A stretch of DNA of 30,868 bases, taken from assembly GCA_947258735.1 (NCBI GenBank), contig CAMYJJ010000006.1:1-30868 (forward strand), given 5' to 3'. Below are positions 23,101 through 30,868 of the stretch, piece by piece. Under the pieces are notes generated by a model. That model was not told where the DNA came from and searched no databases. It worked only from the letters and a program-made list of their open reading frames with translations. Position 1 is the stretch's first letter; each line of letters opens with the position of its first letter. Position numbers and translations under genes: made by a program. Origin of the DNA: Thermodesulfovibrionia bacterium. GTDB lineage: Bacteria; Nitrospirota; Thermodesulfovibrionia; UBA6902.

Positions 23101-25208
23101 TATAACTTCTCCAGGTTGGCAAACTTAAGAGACAGTCTTTTCATTCCTACCGTTGGAAAGTTCACCATTACTTTCACATCATCTGTCTCTCCATAACTGT
23201 CTCTTACGACCCCTACGCCCCATTTGGGATGTTTCACTCTTGATCCTGTCGAAAATGGAGAGCTGCCCATAAGATTGGCAGGCACCTTTATCACTGATGT
23301 CTTAACTGCATCAGCCCTTGGCCTTTTTTCGACGTTCTTATAGTATGTGGAGGGTATGTCATCAAGAAATCTCGATGGTTTCTGTTCCTGTACCGATGCA
23401 TAGAGCCTTCTCTTTTTTGCACCTGATAAAACGAGCATGTCCTGGGCACGGGTAACACCTACATAAAAGAGCCGCCTTTCCTCCTCGAGCTCCTCCTCAT
23501 CTTTGACAGCATGGAAATGAGGGACGAGTCCGTCTTCAATTCCTGCAATAAATACTACAGGGAACTCAAGGCCTTTTGCATTGTGAAGTGTCATAAGTGA
23601 GACACAATCCTCAGAACAGTTCTCATCAAGTCCGCTATACAGCGCTGCAGAGTCAAGATAACTCCTGATGTCAGCGCCTTTAGCAGAGCTGACAAGCTCC
23701 ATCAGGTTTTTGGCCCTGTCTTCACCAACCCACTCATCATATCCTGTTTTTTCATAGATCAGCTCTATCAGGTCAGATACATCAGAATCAATGTGTGAAG
23801 TGAGGTCTTCAATAATATCTGCAAAGCCGCTTATTTTGTCTTTTAAAGAGTTGGTGTACCCGCTGCTTTTGATAATATGCTTCATGGTCTTATAAAGGCT
23901 TTCATCCCTTTTACGGGCCTCATTTTCAACCCGTGCAATTGTAGTGGCACCGATCTGCCTGGGAGGACAGTTAATAATCCTGCGAAGACTTACAGAATCA
24001 TCAGGATTAACAATAACCTTTAAATACGCTATGATGTCTTTTATTTCCTTGCGCTGATAAAAACTGATACCCCCGTAAATACGGTAAGGCTGACCGTTTT
24101 CTCTCATCGCCTCTTCGAGCGCCCTGGACTGCTGGTTTACCCTGTACAAAACAGCCATATCCCTGTAGGAATATTTTCCCTTCTGGTAGAGTTCCTTTAT
24201 TACCTGTGCAATATAACGGCCTTCCTCTTTTTCATTGAGCGTAGTGCAGTAGCATATGTTGTCACCCTTTTTTCTGTCCGTCCAGAGTTTTTTCTGCATC
24301 CTGTCAGGGCTCTTGGTAATAATGCAATCTGCCATATCCAGAATCCTGCGGGTAGAACGGTAGTTCTGCTCAAGCCTTACCACCTTTGTCTTTTTAAATT
24401 CTTTCTCAAAGGTATGGATATTCCTGACTTCAGCGCCCCTGAATTTATATATGCTCTGATCATCATCTCCCACAGCACAGATATTCTTGTGTTTGGAAGC
24501 AAGAAGTTTTGCAAGTCTGTACTGGGAGGTGTTCGTGTCCTGAAACTCATCAATCATGAGGTATGAAAAATCCTTCTGGTATTTTTTCAGTACGCTGGGA
24601 TGGTCTTCATATAGTTTGACCGTGAACATAATAAGGTCATCAAAATCAAGTGCATTATTTTTCTTCAGTTCATCCTGGTAACGAACATAGACCCTCGCAA
24701 ATTTCTCATCAAACCCGTAGCTGTCTTCATTGGCAAGAATATCATCAGGTCCGGTCATCGCAGCCTTTAAAGAAGATATCTTTGAGAGAATCCCTTTATA
24801 AAGGGCTTCGTGGATCTTAAACTCCTTCAGGATCGAACGGACCAGATGTCCGGCATCATTTTCATCATATATGCAGAAATCATTTCTGAAGCCAAGCTTA
24901 TTGATATCTCGTCTTAAAATCCTTGCACTCAGTGAATGGAATGTCCCCACCCAGAGGCCATTTGTATTCTTCCCCGTGAGCTGCTCTATTCTTTCCTTCA
25001 TTTCCCGGGCGGCCTTATTTGTAAACGTCATTGCAAGTATGGAGGTAGGGGCAACCTTCTGGGTAGAGGTAAGATATGCAAACCTGTGGGTAATTACCTT
25101 TGTCTTTCCGCTACCGGCTCCTGCAAGAACAAGCATGGGGCCTTTCAGATGCGAAACTGCTTCTTTTTGTTGAGGATTCAGATTATTCAACAGTGCTTTT
25201 TTAGTCAT
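23100..25208 (-). CDS. pcrA: ATP-dependent DNA helicase PcrA/UvrD
   Basis: Superfamily 1A helicase that translocates 3' to 5' in nucleotide-excision and mismatch repair and removes obstacles from DNA. Motifs in order are Walker A GAGSGKT (30-36), TFTNKAAREMKER, the DEFQDTN Walker B, VGDDDQSIYKFRGA, then LEQNYRST, VALMTLHNAKGLEFPVVFI and VGVTRAQD. The C-terminal tail has KHPKWGVGVV, a Tudor-like end that contacts RNA polymerase in related proteins. Length 702 is normal. AGGGGAG before the ATG supports the start. UvrD and PcrA cannot be told apart from sequence alone. gatC follows directly. Confidence 0.96.
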   Translation of the reverse strand: MTKKALLNNLNPQQKEAVSHLKGPMLVLAGAGSGKTKVITHRFAYLTSTQKVAPTSILAMTFTNKAAREMKERIEQLTGKNTNGLWVGTFHSLSARILRRDINKLGFRNDFCIYDENDAGHLVRSILKEFKIHEALYKGILSKISSLKAAMTGPDDILANEDSYGFDEKFARVYVRYQDELKKNNALDFDDLIMFTVKLYEDHPSVLKKYQKDFSYLMIDEFQDTNTSQYRLAKLLASKHKNICAVGDDDQSIYKFRGAEVRNIHTFEKEFKKTKVVRLEQNYRSTRRILDMADCIITKSPDRMQKKLWTDRKKGDNICYCTTLNEKEEGRYIAQVIKELYQKGKYSYRDMAVLYRVNQQSRALEEAMRENGQPYRIYGGISFYQRKEIKDIIAYLKVIVNPDDSVSLRRIINCPPRQIGATTIARVENEARKRDESLYKTMKHIIKSSGYTNSLKDKISGFADIIEDLTSHIDSDVSDLIELIYEKTGYDEWVGEDRAKNLMELVSSAKGADIRSYLDSAALYSGLDENCSEDCVSLMTLHNAKGLEFPVVFIAGIEDGLVPHFHAVKDEEELEEERRLFYVGVTRAQDMLVLSGAKKRRLYASVQEQKPSRFLDDIPSTYYKNVEKRPRADAVKTSVIKVPANLMGSSPFSTGSRVKHPKWGVGVVRDSYGETDDVKVMVNFPTVGMKRLSLKFANLEKL

Positions 25209-25510
25209 GCTCTCCCCTCGCGCGGCGATGTATTTTCGAGATATAATACTGCAGGAAGTAAATATAATTCCTTTAGATTGTTAATTATATCAGAATAGCC
25301 GGTATTACTTCTACCTTCTTATGAAGTAATTGTCATAATTTATATTTGGAGTGGATCAAGCCGATCATTTACCTGCCATGACTGGGAGCAAGGAGATCAG
25401 GGATTTCATTACAGGCAACGGAATGATGCACCTGCTTTCCTGCAAGGCAACTATGAACAGATAATGCCTTTTCTGAAATAATCCGTATCATTAAAATAAA
25501 TGCCAGCAAC
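25209..25510. other. Spacer between pcrA and the radical SAM gene
   Basis: About 300 bases. It holds an 8-base inverted repeat, ATTACTTC/GAAGTAAT (25304-25311 and 25323-25330), and the plus-strand open fragment described below. Sequences resembling -10 boxes lie ahead of pcrA on the minus strand but no matching -35 was found. Confidence 0.4.
25371..25481 (+). pseudogene. Possible gene remnant, unknown family
   Basis: An open plus-strand fragment without a start codon, ending at TAA 25479-25481. It reads CHDWEQGDQGFHYRQRNDAP, then AFLQGNYEQIMPFLK, which has the composition of real protein rather than chance frames. I cannot name the family. If real, it is the tail of a decayed gene of the opposite orientation to the flanking genes. 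Confidence 0.3.
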
Positions 25511-26587
25511 CTACATGCGCATATACTCTTTTATCAGCTTCGGGTACATTAACGGATTAAACAGAATATTCGTCATCAGATAACACTCATGTGTGCAGAA
25601 ACACCCTGTATCCTGAATTGACCTTATTATTATTTTTGCCCTTTTACTCTTTAAAATGTTATCAATGTCATACCCGTGTTCACGTACATTCCCCAGTTTC
25701 TTTTCAAAGGATTCACAGGGGTAGATATCCCCGGATTCTGTTAACACAAGATTCAGTTTCCCGGCATAACAGGGAATTTGATATTTATTGGTCGTAACAG
25801 TTTCATAGATCACCTTTCTCTGTACGATATCCTGTGCGGCCTTCAGTCCGGCGCCTTTAAAGCGATACGTGCCGGACCGTCTGCTTATCAGATTCGAAGC
25901 AAGCATATCAATCGTTTTTTTATATTTATCCATATCAATTTTTTTTAATCTCCTGTCCTGAACATCCCCTCTGATTAAGGAAACTGTATGTGTGTTTATC
26001 CTGTCCAGCCCGTTAACAAAACTGATCAGTTCATCCATGCTGTCCTGGTTGTCAGAACAGAATACCGAATTCACCCCCAGCTCAAAATTCGGGTATCTGT
26101 CCGGCAGCTCTTTGAGTACGTCATACGTTTCCATGGTCTTTGTAAAACTGCCTTTCCCCCTTATCCTGTCATGGATGTCTTCTGTTCCTTCAATGGAAAG
26201 TTTCAGGGCGATCGTACTCTCGCTGCAATACTTCAATATTTTTTCTATGTTGCCCATGATGATATCGGTAAGAAGCCCGTTAGTCGGAAACAACATAATG
26301 GCCGGTTTATTATTTCTGTAAAACACCTGTGCAACCTCAACCAGGTCCTTTCTCAGAAAAATCTCCCCCCCTGAAAATGCAAGCCAGAGTAATGTGCCCA
26401 TTGAGCGGGAGATCTTTTCAATTTCATCCAGTGATAGCTCAGGCTTATCATTTCCCCCTTTCTTGTCAGAGAGATAAAAACAGAAAGGACATGAGGCATT
26501 ACATCTGCCGGTAAGGAAAAAAGTCAGCTGGACCGGTTTTCTCTTGTAGACAACAGACCCTATATGACGGAACGGTGAATGGGACAT
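25511..26587 (-). CDS. Radical SAM protein with SPASM-like C-terminal cysteines
   Basis: The CNASCPFC motif (C29, C33, C36) binds the 4Fe-4S cluster that cleaves S-adenosylmethionine. The GGEIF motif at about 74-78 (LAFSGGEIFLRKD) contacts it. The C-terminal part has cysteines in IPCYAGKLNLVL, DIYPCESFEKKLGN and TGCFCTHECYL, the arrangement of SPASM/Twitch auxiliary clusters used by peptide- or sugar-modifying enzymes. Length 358. No precursor peptide gene is seen nearby, and the substrate cannot be deduced. The glycosyltransferase gene upstream ends seven bases before this one, so they form a pair. That hints at polysaccharide or glycoconjugate work. Confidence 0.85.
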   Translation of the reverse strand: MSHSPFRHIGSVVYKRKPVQLTFFLTGRCNASCPFCFYLSDKKGGNDKPELSLDEIEKISRSMGTLLWLAFSGGEIFLRKDLVEVAQVFYRNNKPAIMLFPTNGLLTDIIMGNIEKILKYCSESTIALKLSIEGTEDIHDRIRGKGSFTKTMETYDVLKELPDRYPNFELGVNSVFCSDNQDSMDELISFVNGLDRINTHTVSLIRGDVQDRRLKKIDMDKYKKTIDMLASNLISRRSGTYRFKGAGLKAAQDIVQRKVIYETVTTNKYQIPCYAGKLNLVLTESGDIYPCESFEKKLGNVREHGYDIDNILKSKRAKIIIRSIQDTGCFCTHECYLMTNILFNPLMYPKLIKEYMRM

Positions 26588-26594
26588 TACACCC

Positions 26595-27578
26595 TCATTT
26601 GCCAGTTATATATTTCATCATTCCTGCAGCAGTTCCCAGCCCGACAGGCAGGGGATAAAGCAGTGAATAGTAAAGAAAGGCAAAAAAAGCAAATACTCTG
26701 CCTTTCGCTTTTAAAAAAGCATTTATCAGCTTTCTGCTGAGGAACACATTCACAATCATTATAATAGGAATGACTGCAATTATTACGGAATTCTGCAATA
26801 CAACCGAGATAAGTATGAGCAATAAAATCAGTACATAGAGCGCTACATTGGTCTTGAACTCTGCTGAAGCACACCCTGAGTCAGCGAACAGGTCCCTGTT
26901 ATGCAGAGAATACAGACACCAGTACGCTGTTTTTCTGTATGCATTGCGTAAAGACCCTGATAACGTAAAACCAAAAATATGTCTCACCTGAATATCAGGG
27001 TTCATCATAAGTTTTATTCCGGATTTTTTTAACCGGTGACTGTACTCAACATCCTCTATGATGGGCATGAAATCTTCAGGAAATCCCTGACTCTCATCAA
27101 ACGTTTTTTTAAACATGATCATGGCATGAGCTGCGATATAGTCAGGATCTGTCACATTTCTTGTTTCAGAGTAATGTATCCATACCGACTGAAATGTGTT
27201 AAAAAAAGCATCATCATATGCCACCTCAGCATACGTGCCTCCTACCAAATGATCAGGAGTTAATGCCGACATAGCCTTGTTTACGATGGAAAGTGTGTCC
27301 TTCTGAAGGAGACAGTCAGAGTCAATAAAAAACACGATTTCCCCTCTGCACGTTCGTGCTCCTGTATTTCTTGCCTTTGATGTACCAGATCTTGTATCAA
27401 GACGCAACAGCGTGCAGGGATACTGACTGATAATCTCTGCCGACCTGTCATCTGAGCAGTCATCAACAACAACGACTTCAAAATTCTTATACTGTGAGGC
27501 AAACGCCGCCTGAAGACAGGCGCCTATTGTGGTCTCGCCATTATAGTTGGGAATGATAACCGATATATGTTTTTCCAT
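26595..27578 (-). CDS. Family 2 glycosyltransferase with C-terminal membrane segments
   Basis: The GT2 fold starts immediately with HISVIIPNYNGETTIGACL and continues with NFEVVVVDDCSDDRS and FFIDSDCLL, the DxD-type metal site. A C-terminal hydrophobic part (LYVLILLLILISVVLQNSVIIAVI and FAFFAFLYYSLLYPLPVG) places it at the inner membrane. The ATG at 27578 is preferred because it gives the normal N-terminus. The longer frame from GTG 27677 adds 33 Cys-rich residues and overlaps the region facing the tig promoter. The donor and acceptor are unknown. It is divergent from tig and forms an operon with the radical SAM gene. Confidence 0.85.
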   Translation of the reverse strand: MEKHISVIIPNYNGETTIGACLQAAFASQYKNFEVVVVDDCSDDRSAEIISQYPCTLLRLDTRSGTSKARNTGARTCRGEIVFFIDSDCLLQKDTLSIVNKAMSALTPDHLVGGTYAEVAYDDAFFNTFQSVWIHYSETRNVTDPDYIAAHAMIMFKKTFDESQGFPEDFMPIIEDVEYSHRLKKSGIKLMMNPDIQVRHIFGFTLSGSLRNAYRKTAYWCLYSLHNRDLFADSGCASAEFKTNVALYVLILLLILISVVLQNSVIIAVIPIIMIVNVFLSRKLINAFLKAKGRVFAFFAFLYYSLLYPLPVGLGTAAGMMKYITGK

Positions 27579-27680
27579 TGAAATAGGGGGCAGAGTATGC
27601 CCGGTTTCCAGAATCAGCTTTTGGCATTTAATACAGCATAATATTATAATATATTGGCATATACATACGTTTCTCACAGT

Positions 27681-27710
27681 TTGACAAAATATTTTGTATC
27701 ATTCTAAGAT
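27681..27710 (+). promoter_or_regulatory. Predicted promoter of tig-clpP-clpX
   Basis: TTGACA (27681-27686) and TAAGAT (27705-27710) are 18 bases apart. The -35 is perfect and the -10 matches four of six positions. A later TATAAT at 27711-27716 would be too far from this -35. GAGGT lies four bases before the tig ATG. Confidence 0.55.
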
Positions 27711-27742
27711 TATAATCAAAATCAAAATAATTCGAGGTAGTC

Positions 27743-29008
27743 ATGCATCCTAATGTAGAAGAAGTATCTGCAACAACAAGAAGGCTTAAAATAACCATAC
27801 CTGAAGACGTAATTTCAGCTGAAGTCAGAAGTATTTACGATAAAATCAGGGTGACCACCAAAATCCCCGGATTCAGGCCGGGAAAGGCCCCCCAGTCCAT
27901 ACTTGAAAAACGGTTCGGGAAGAATGTGGAAGCAGAAGTAATAGAGAAGATCGTACCTCAATACTATATGTCTGCAATAAAGGAGGCCTCACTTGAGCCG
28001 GTCACCTATCCCAATATCGATGAACAGATAGAGCTTAAACAGGGAGAGCCGCTTTCCTTTTCTGTCACTGTTGAGGTAAAGCCGGAAATTGGCGAAATCA
28101 ACTTTGACGGTATCACCCTCAAGAAGAAGTCTTTTACTGTAGGGGATGATGAAATAGAAAAATCTCTCTCCATGCTTCAGGAGAGCAAGGCCCTGTTTTC
28201 GGTCACTGAGGAGCCGTTACAGGATGGAGACATGTCCATTCTGGATAGTGAGGCATACATTGATGACAAACTCCAGGACAGCCTGTCTTATAAGGAATAC
28301 CCTTTATTAATTGGTTCAGAGGAGATGCCGAAAGATTTCAGTGAAGCCCTGACAGGAAAGAAAAAAGGAGACTCCGTTGAAGTCACCATTCCTTTTGAGG
28401 GTGACCATCCTAATAAATCAATAGCGGGAAAAGAGGTCTTATTCAAAATAGACGTCAAAGAGACAAAGAAAAAGAACCTCCCGCCAATCGATGATGAGCT
28501 TGCCAAAGAGGCCGAATGCAATACGCTTGATGAACTAAAAGAAAAAATAAGAGAAAATCTGGGCAAGCGAAAAGAAAGCCAGATCAATCTGGAGTACAAG
28601 AAGGACATTCTGGACGACCTGATTAAAAGTCATGACTTTGCTGTCCCGGAGTCCATGGTGAATGGAGAGATAGAGTCCCTTATTCAGCAGGAAAAGGAGA
28701 ATGCGAACAGAACAGGCGCTACCGTCAAACCGGATGAAGAACTGAAAACCGGGTTTGCTGAAAAAGCAAAGAATAATGTAAAGAGCGTGATCCTCCTTGA
28801 GACGATCGGGAAGAAAGAACATATTGAGGTCAGCGATGCTGATACAAAGAGCGCAATTGAAGAGATTGCTGTCCGGAATAATCTCAATGTAGAAGAAGTT
28901 ACCAAGTTATATGCGGTCAGGGAAGGATCAATGGATGCATTAAGGAGCAGGCTATTTGCTGACAAGGTCCTTGACCATATTCTGGAAAAATCTAAAATTG
29001 AAGATTAG
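27743..29008 (+). CDS. tig: Trigger factor, ribosome-associated chaperone and peptidyl-prolyl isomerase
   Basis: Binds nascent chains at the ribosome exit. The ribosome-docking signature GFRPGKAP is at 43-50. The middle FKBP-type isomerase domain spans about 150-240 (GDMSILDSEAYI to VLFKIDVKETKKK), and a long helical C-terminal domain follows (KIRENLGKRKESQINLEYK and onwards). Length 421 is typical. The FKBP domain looks diverged: several aromatic active-site residues are hard to find by eye, which is not rare in such proteins. clpP and clpX follow in the standard operon. Confidence 0.96.
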   Translation: MHPNVEEVSATTRRLKITIPEDVISAEVRSIYDKIRVTTKIPGFRPGKAPQSILEKRFGKNVEAEVIEKIVPQYYMSAIKEASLEPVTYPNIDEQIELKQGEPLSFSVTVEVKPEIGEINFDGITLKKKSFTVGDDEIEKSLSMLQESKALFSVTEEPLQDGDMSILDSEAYIDDKLQDSLSYKEYPLLIGSEEMPKDFSEALTGKKKGDSVEVTIPFEGDHPNKSIAGKEVLFKIDVKETKKKNLPPIDDELAKEAECNTLDELKEKIRENLGKRKESQINLEYKKDILDDLIKSHDFAVPESMVNGEIESLIQQEKENANRTGATVKPDEELKTGFAEKAKNNVKSVILLETIGKKEHIEVSDADTKSAIEEIAVRNNLNVEEVTKLYAVREGSMDALRSRLFADKVLDHILEKSKIED

Positions 29009-29019
29009 AAATGTGTAGG

Positions 29020-29037
29020 GGCGAACGGCCGTTCGCC
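29020..29037. repeat. 18-bp perfect palindrome between tig and clpP
   Basis: GGCGAACGGCCGTTCGCC is its own reverse complement, preceded by GTAGGG. Sequences of the form GTAGGGGCGAAC followed by their reverse complement are dispersed in many bacterial genomes. It lies between the tig stop and the clpP ribosome site, in the 53-base gap, and would make a 9-base-pair stem without a loop, or a cruciform. Confidence 0.8.
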
Positions 29038-29061
29038 ATTACCATAATGTAAGGAGATAAT

Positions 29062-29652
29062 ATGAGTTTAATTCCGATGGTTATTGAGCAGACAGGCCGT
29101 TCCGAAAGGGCATATGATATATATTCAAGGCTCCTGAAAGACAGGATCGTCTTTATAGGCACGCCTATCGATGACATTCTGGCCAATACGGTTATAGCCC
29201 AGCTGTTGTTTCTGCAGACCGAAGATCCTGACAAGGACATTCATATATATGTTAATTCACCGGGCGGTGTGGTCTCGGCAGGTCTGGCAATATACGATAC
29301 CATGCAATATATAAAACCGGACATCGCTACGTACTGCCTTGGGCAGGCCGCAAGCATGGGAGCGCTTCTTCTGACTGCCGGCACAAAAGGAAAACGGTTT
29401 GCCCTTCCTAATTCACGTATGATGATACACCAGCCCATTGGTGGCTTTCACGGTCAGGCCACGGATGTTGAGATCCATGCAAAGGAAATCCTGAAAATGA
29501 AGGAATCCCTCAACAATATCATGGCCAAACATACAGGCCAGCCTTTTGATAAAATACAGGTAGACACGGAAAGGGATTTTTTCATGTCGGGGAAAGAGGC
29601 CAAGGAATACGGATTGGTTGATGATGTAATAGCAACTCTGAAAAAGGATTAA
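29062..29652 (+). CDS. clpP: ATP-dependent Clp protease proteolytic subunit ClpP
   Basis: Serine peptidase that forms the double-heptamer chamber fed by ClpX. The catalytic triad is S98 ([11 protein letters not shown]), H123 (MMIHQPIGG) and D172 (RDFFMS). [19 protein letters not shown] forms the oxyanion-side loop. The N-terminus is the processed-length type [20 protein letters not shown], and length 196 is typical. AAGGAG seven bases before the ATG supports the start. clpX follows after four bases. Confidence 0.99.
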   Translation: MSLIPMVIEQTGRSERAYDIYSRLLKDRIVFIGTPIDDILANTVIAQLLFLQTEDPDKDIHIYVNSPGGVVSAGLAIYDTMQYIKPDIATYCLGQAASMGALLLTAGTKGKRFALPNSRMMIHQPIGGFHGQATDVEIHAKEILKMKESLNNIMAKHTGQPFDKIQVDTERDFFMSGKEAKEYGLVDDVIATLKKD

Positions 29653-29656
29653 TTAA

Positions 29657-30868
29657 ATGGACGATAAAAAAAATAAAGTGAACGACACACTGAAATGTTC
29701 TTTCTGCGGTAAGGGACAGAAAGAGGTCAGGAAACTGATTGCCGGACCTACCGTATACATTTGTGATGAATGCGTGAACCTCTGTAATGAAATCATGGCA
29801 GAGGAGTTTGATTCCTCTTTTGATATTAATATTTCAAATAAACTTCCGACCCCTAAAGAGATAAAGAGCTTTCTTGATGAATATGTCATTGAACAGGACC
29901 ATGCAAAAAAAGTACTGTCTGTCGCGGTCCACAATCATTATAAGAGAATCAATAATCCCGAGAAATCTGATATAGAACTTCAGAAGAGTAATATCATTCT
30001 TATTGGACCTACAGGAACGGGAAAAACAATACTTGCCCAGACCCTGGCAAAATACCTTGATGTACCTTTCACTATTGCTGATGCCACGACACTGACTGAG
30101 GCAGGGTATGTTGGAGAGGATGTTGAAAACATCATCCTCAAACTCCTGCAGGCAGCAGACTATGATGTGGAACGTGCCCAGCGCGGTATCATTTATATTG
30201 ATGAGATCGACAAGATAAGCAGAAAAACTGAAAACGTATCAATAACAAGAGACGTATCCGGTGAAGGGGTACAGCAGGCCCTTCTGAAAATAATCGAAGG
30301 CACCATAGCAAACATACCGCCCCAGGGCGGAAGAAAGCATCCGCAGCAGGAATTTGTGCAGGTGAATACCTCAAATATCCTGTTTATGTGCGGCGGCGCC
30401 TTTGTAGGTCTTGAAAAGATCATTGATCAGAGGACCGGCAAAAAAGTTGTTGGTTTTGGCGCCAAACCTGAAAAGACCAGCTCCAGAAAAATTGGAAAAA
30501 TCCTTAAGCAGGTCCAGCCGCAGGACCTGATCAAATATGGTCTTATCCCTGAGTTTGCAGGCAGAATCCCGGTAGTGGCGACCCTCGATGAACTCGGCAA
30601 ATCCGCGCTGGTGAGGATACTTACCGAACCCAGGAACGCCCTTGTCAAGCAGTTCCAGCGGCTTCTTTCATTTGACAACGTTAAACTGAGTTTTACGGAA
30701 AAAGCCTATAAAGCCATAGCAAAGGAAGCGTTAACACGGAAGACAGGTGCCCGGGGTTTAAGGGCCATCCTCGAAGAAGTAATGCTGGATATCATGTTTG
30801 AGGTCCCGTCCCAGACCAATATTACTGAGTGCGTAATTACCGATGATGTGATAACCAAAAAAGGGAAA
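29657..30868 (+). CDS. clpX: ATP-dependent Clp protease ATP-binding subunit ClpX (C-terminal end cut by window edge)
   Basis: AAA+ unfoldase that delivers substrates to ClpP. The N-terminal zinc domain has C14, C17, C36, C39 (CSFCGKGQ and [10 protein letters not shown]). Walker A is GPTGTGKT at 117-124, the pore loop GYVGED follows, Walker B is IYIDEIDK, and the IGF-type loop region near [10 protein letters not shown] contacts Clp[16 protein letters not shown] contains the sensor-2 arginine. In total 404 codons are present and open at the window edge; about 15-20 more would be expected from the usual length. It lies four bases after clpP and is translated with it. Confidence 0.98.
   Translation, partial: MDDKKNKVNDTLKCSFCGKGQKEVRKLIAGPTVYICDECVNLCNEIMAEEFDSSFDINISNKLPTPKEIKSFLDEYVIEQDHAKKVLSVAVHNHYKRINNPEKSDIELQKSNIILIGPTGTGKTILAQTLAKYLDVPFTIADATTLTEAGYVGEDVENIILKLLQAADYDVERAQRGIIYIDEIDKISRKTENVSITRDVSGEGVQQALLKIIEGTIANIPPQGGRKHPQQEFVQVNTSNILFMCGGAFVGLEKIIDQRTGKKVVGFGAKPEKTSSRKIGKILKQVQPQDLIKYGLIPEFAGRIPVVATLDELGKSALVRILTEPRNALVKQFQRLLSFDNVKLSFTEKAYKAIAKEALTRKTGARGLRAILEEVMLDIMFEVPSQTNITECVITDDVITKKGK

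Noticed and set aside
1..30868. CRISPR arrays, defence islands, prophage, tRNA or rRNA genes
   Set aside because: None was recognised by reading; the repeats present have period seven or are palindromic elements without spacer-like units.

Overview
This is an ordinary bacterial chromosome segment of mid G+C content, dominated by housekeeping genes. The meso-diaminopimelate type MurE, the mraZ-rsmH-ftsL-ftsI-murE-murF-mraY-murD-ftsW cell-wall/division order, a GatC subunit, and gene strings such as rpmE-DUF1385-prfA-prmC-murA and tig-clpP-clpX suggest a Gram-negative-type anaerobe. Together with several families of short dispersed repeats they recall Nitrospirota or the former Deltaproteobacteria. 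That placement is an inference from gene order and was not computed.

Layout. 1-9780 is the division and cell-wall (dcw) cluster, read on the minus strand from a strong promoter and an apparent three-copy MraZ box ahead of mraZ; ftsW runs off the left edge. 9781-11034 holds a gene remnant (endonuclease/exonuclease/phosphatase tail) and the recombinase xerD on the plus strand. 11035-13347 is a visibly AT-rich, gene-poor stretch with a secreted cysteine-containing protein, a 35-residue membrane microprotein and a possible small lipoprotein. 13348-17889 is a minus-strand string murA, prmC, prfA, DUF1385 and rpmE. 18018-18773 has a ferritin-like protein and a small Cys-rich protein. 18975-22413 is a variant of the macromolecular-synthesis operon: rpsU, yqeY, a NIF3-family gene and dnaG, with no rpoD following. 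22828-25208 is a PcrA/UvrD helicase with a translationally coupled gatC. 25511-27578 is a radical SAM gene with a family 2 glycosyltransferase. 27681-30868 is tig, clpP and clpX on the plus strand; clpX runs off the right edge.

How it works together. The first block supplies peptidoglycan precursor synthesis (MurE, MurF, MraY, MurD, and MurA from the third block) and septal synthesis (FtsL, FtsI, FtsW). The second half covers translation (RF1 and its methylase PrmC, L31, S21, GatC), replication and repair (DnaG, UvrD/PcrA) and protein quality control (trigger factor, ClpXP).

I found no defence system, prophage, CRISPR array, tRNA or rRNA. The most unusual content is the repeat load. Arrays of degenerate seven-base units lie in frame inside murD and prmC and between prmC and prfA. 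There are two copies of an interrupted palindrome, two Tc-like-ended miniature inverted-repeat elements and an 18-bp palindrome between tig and clpP.
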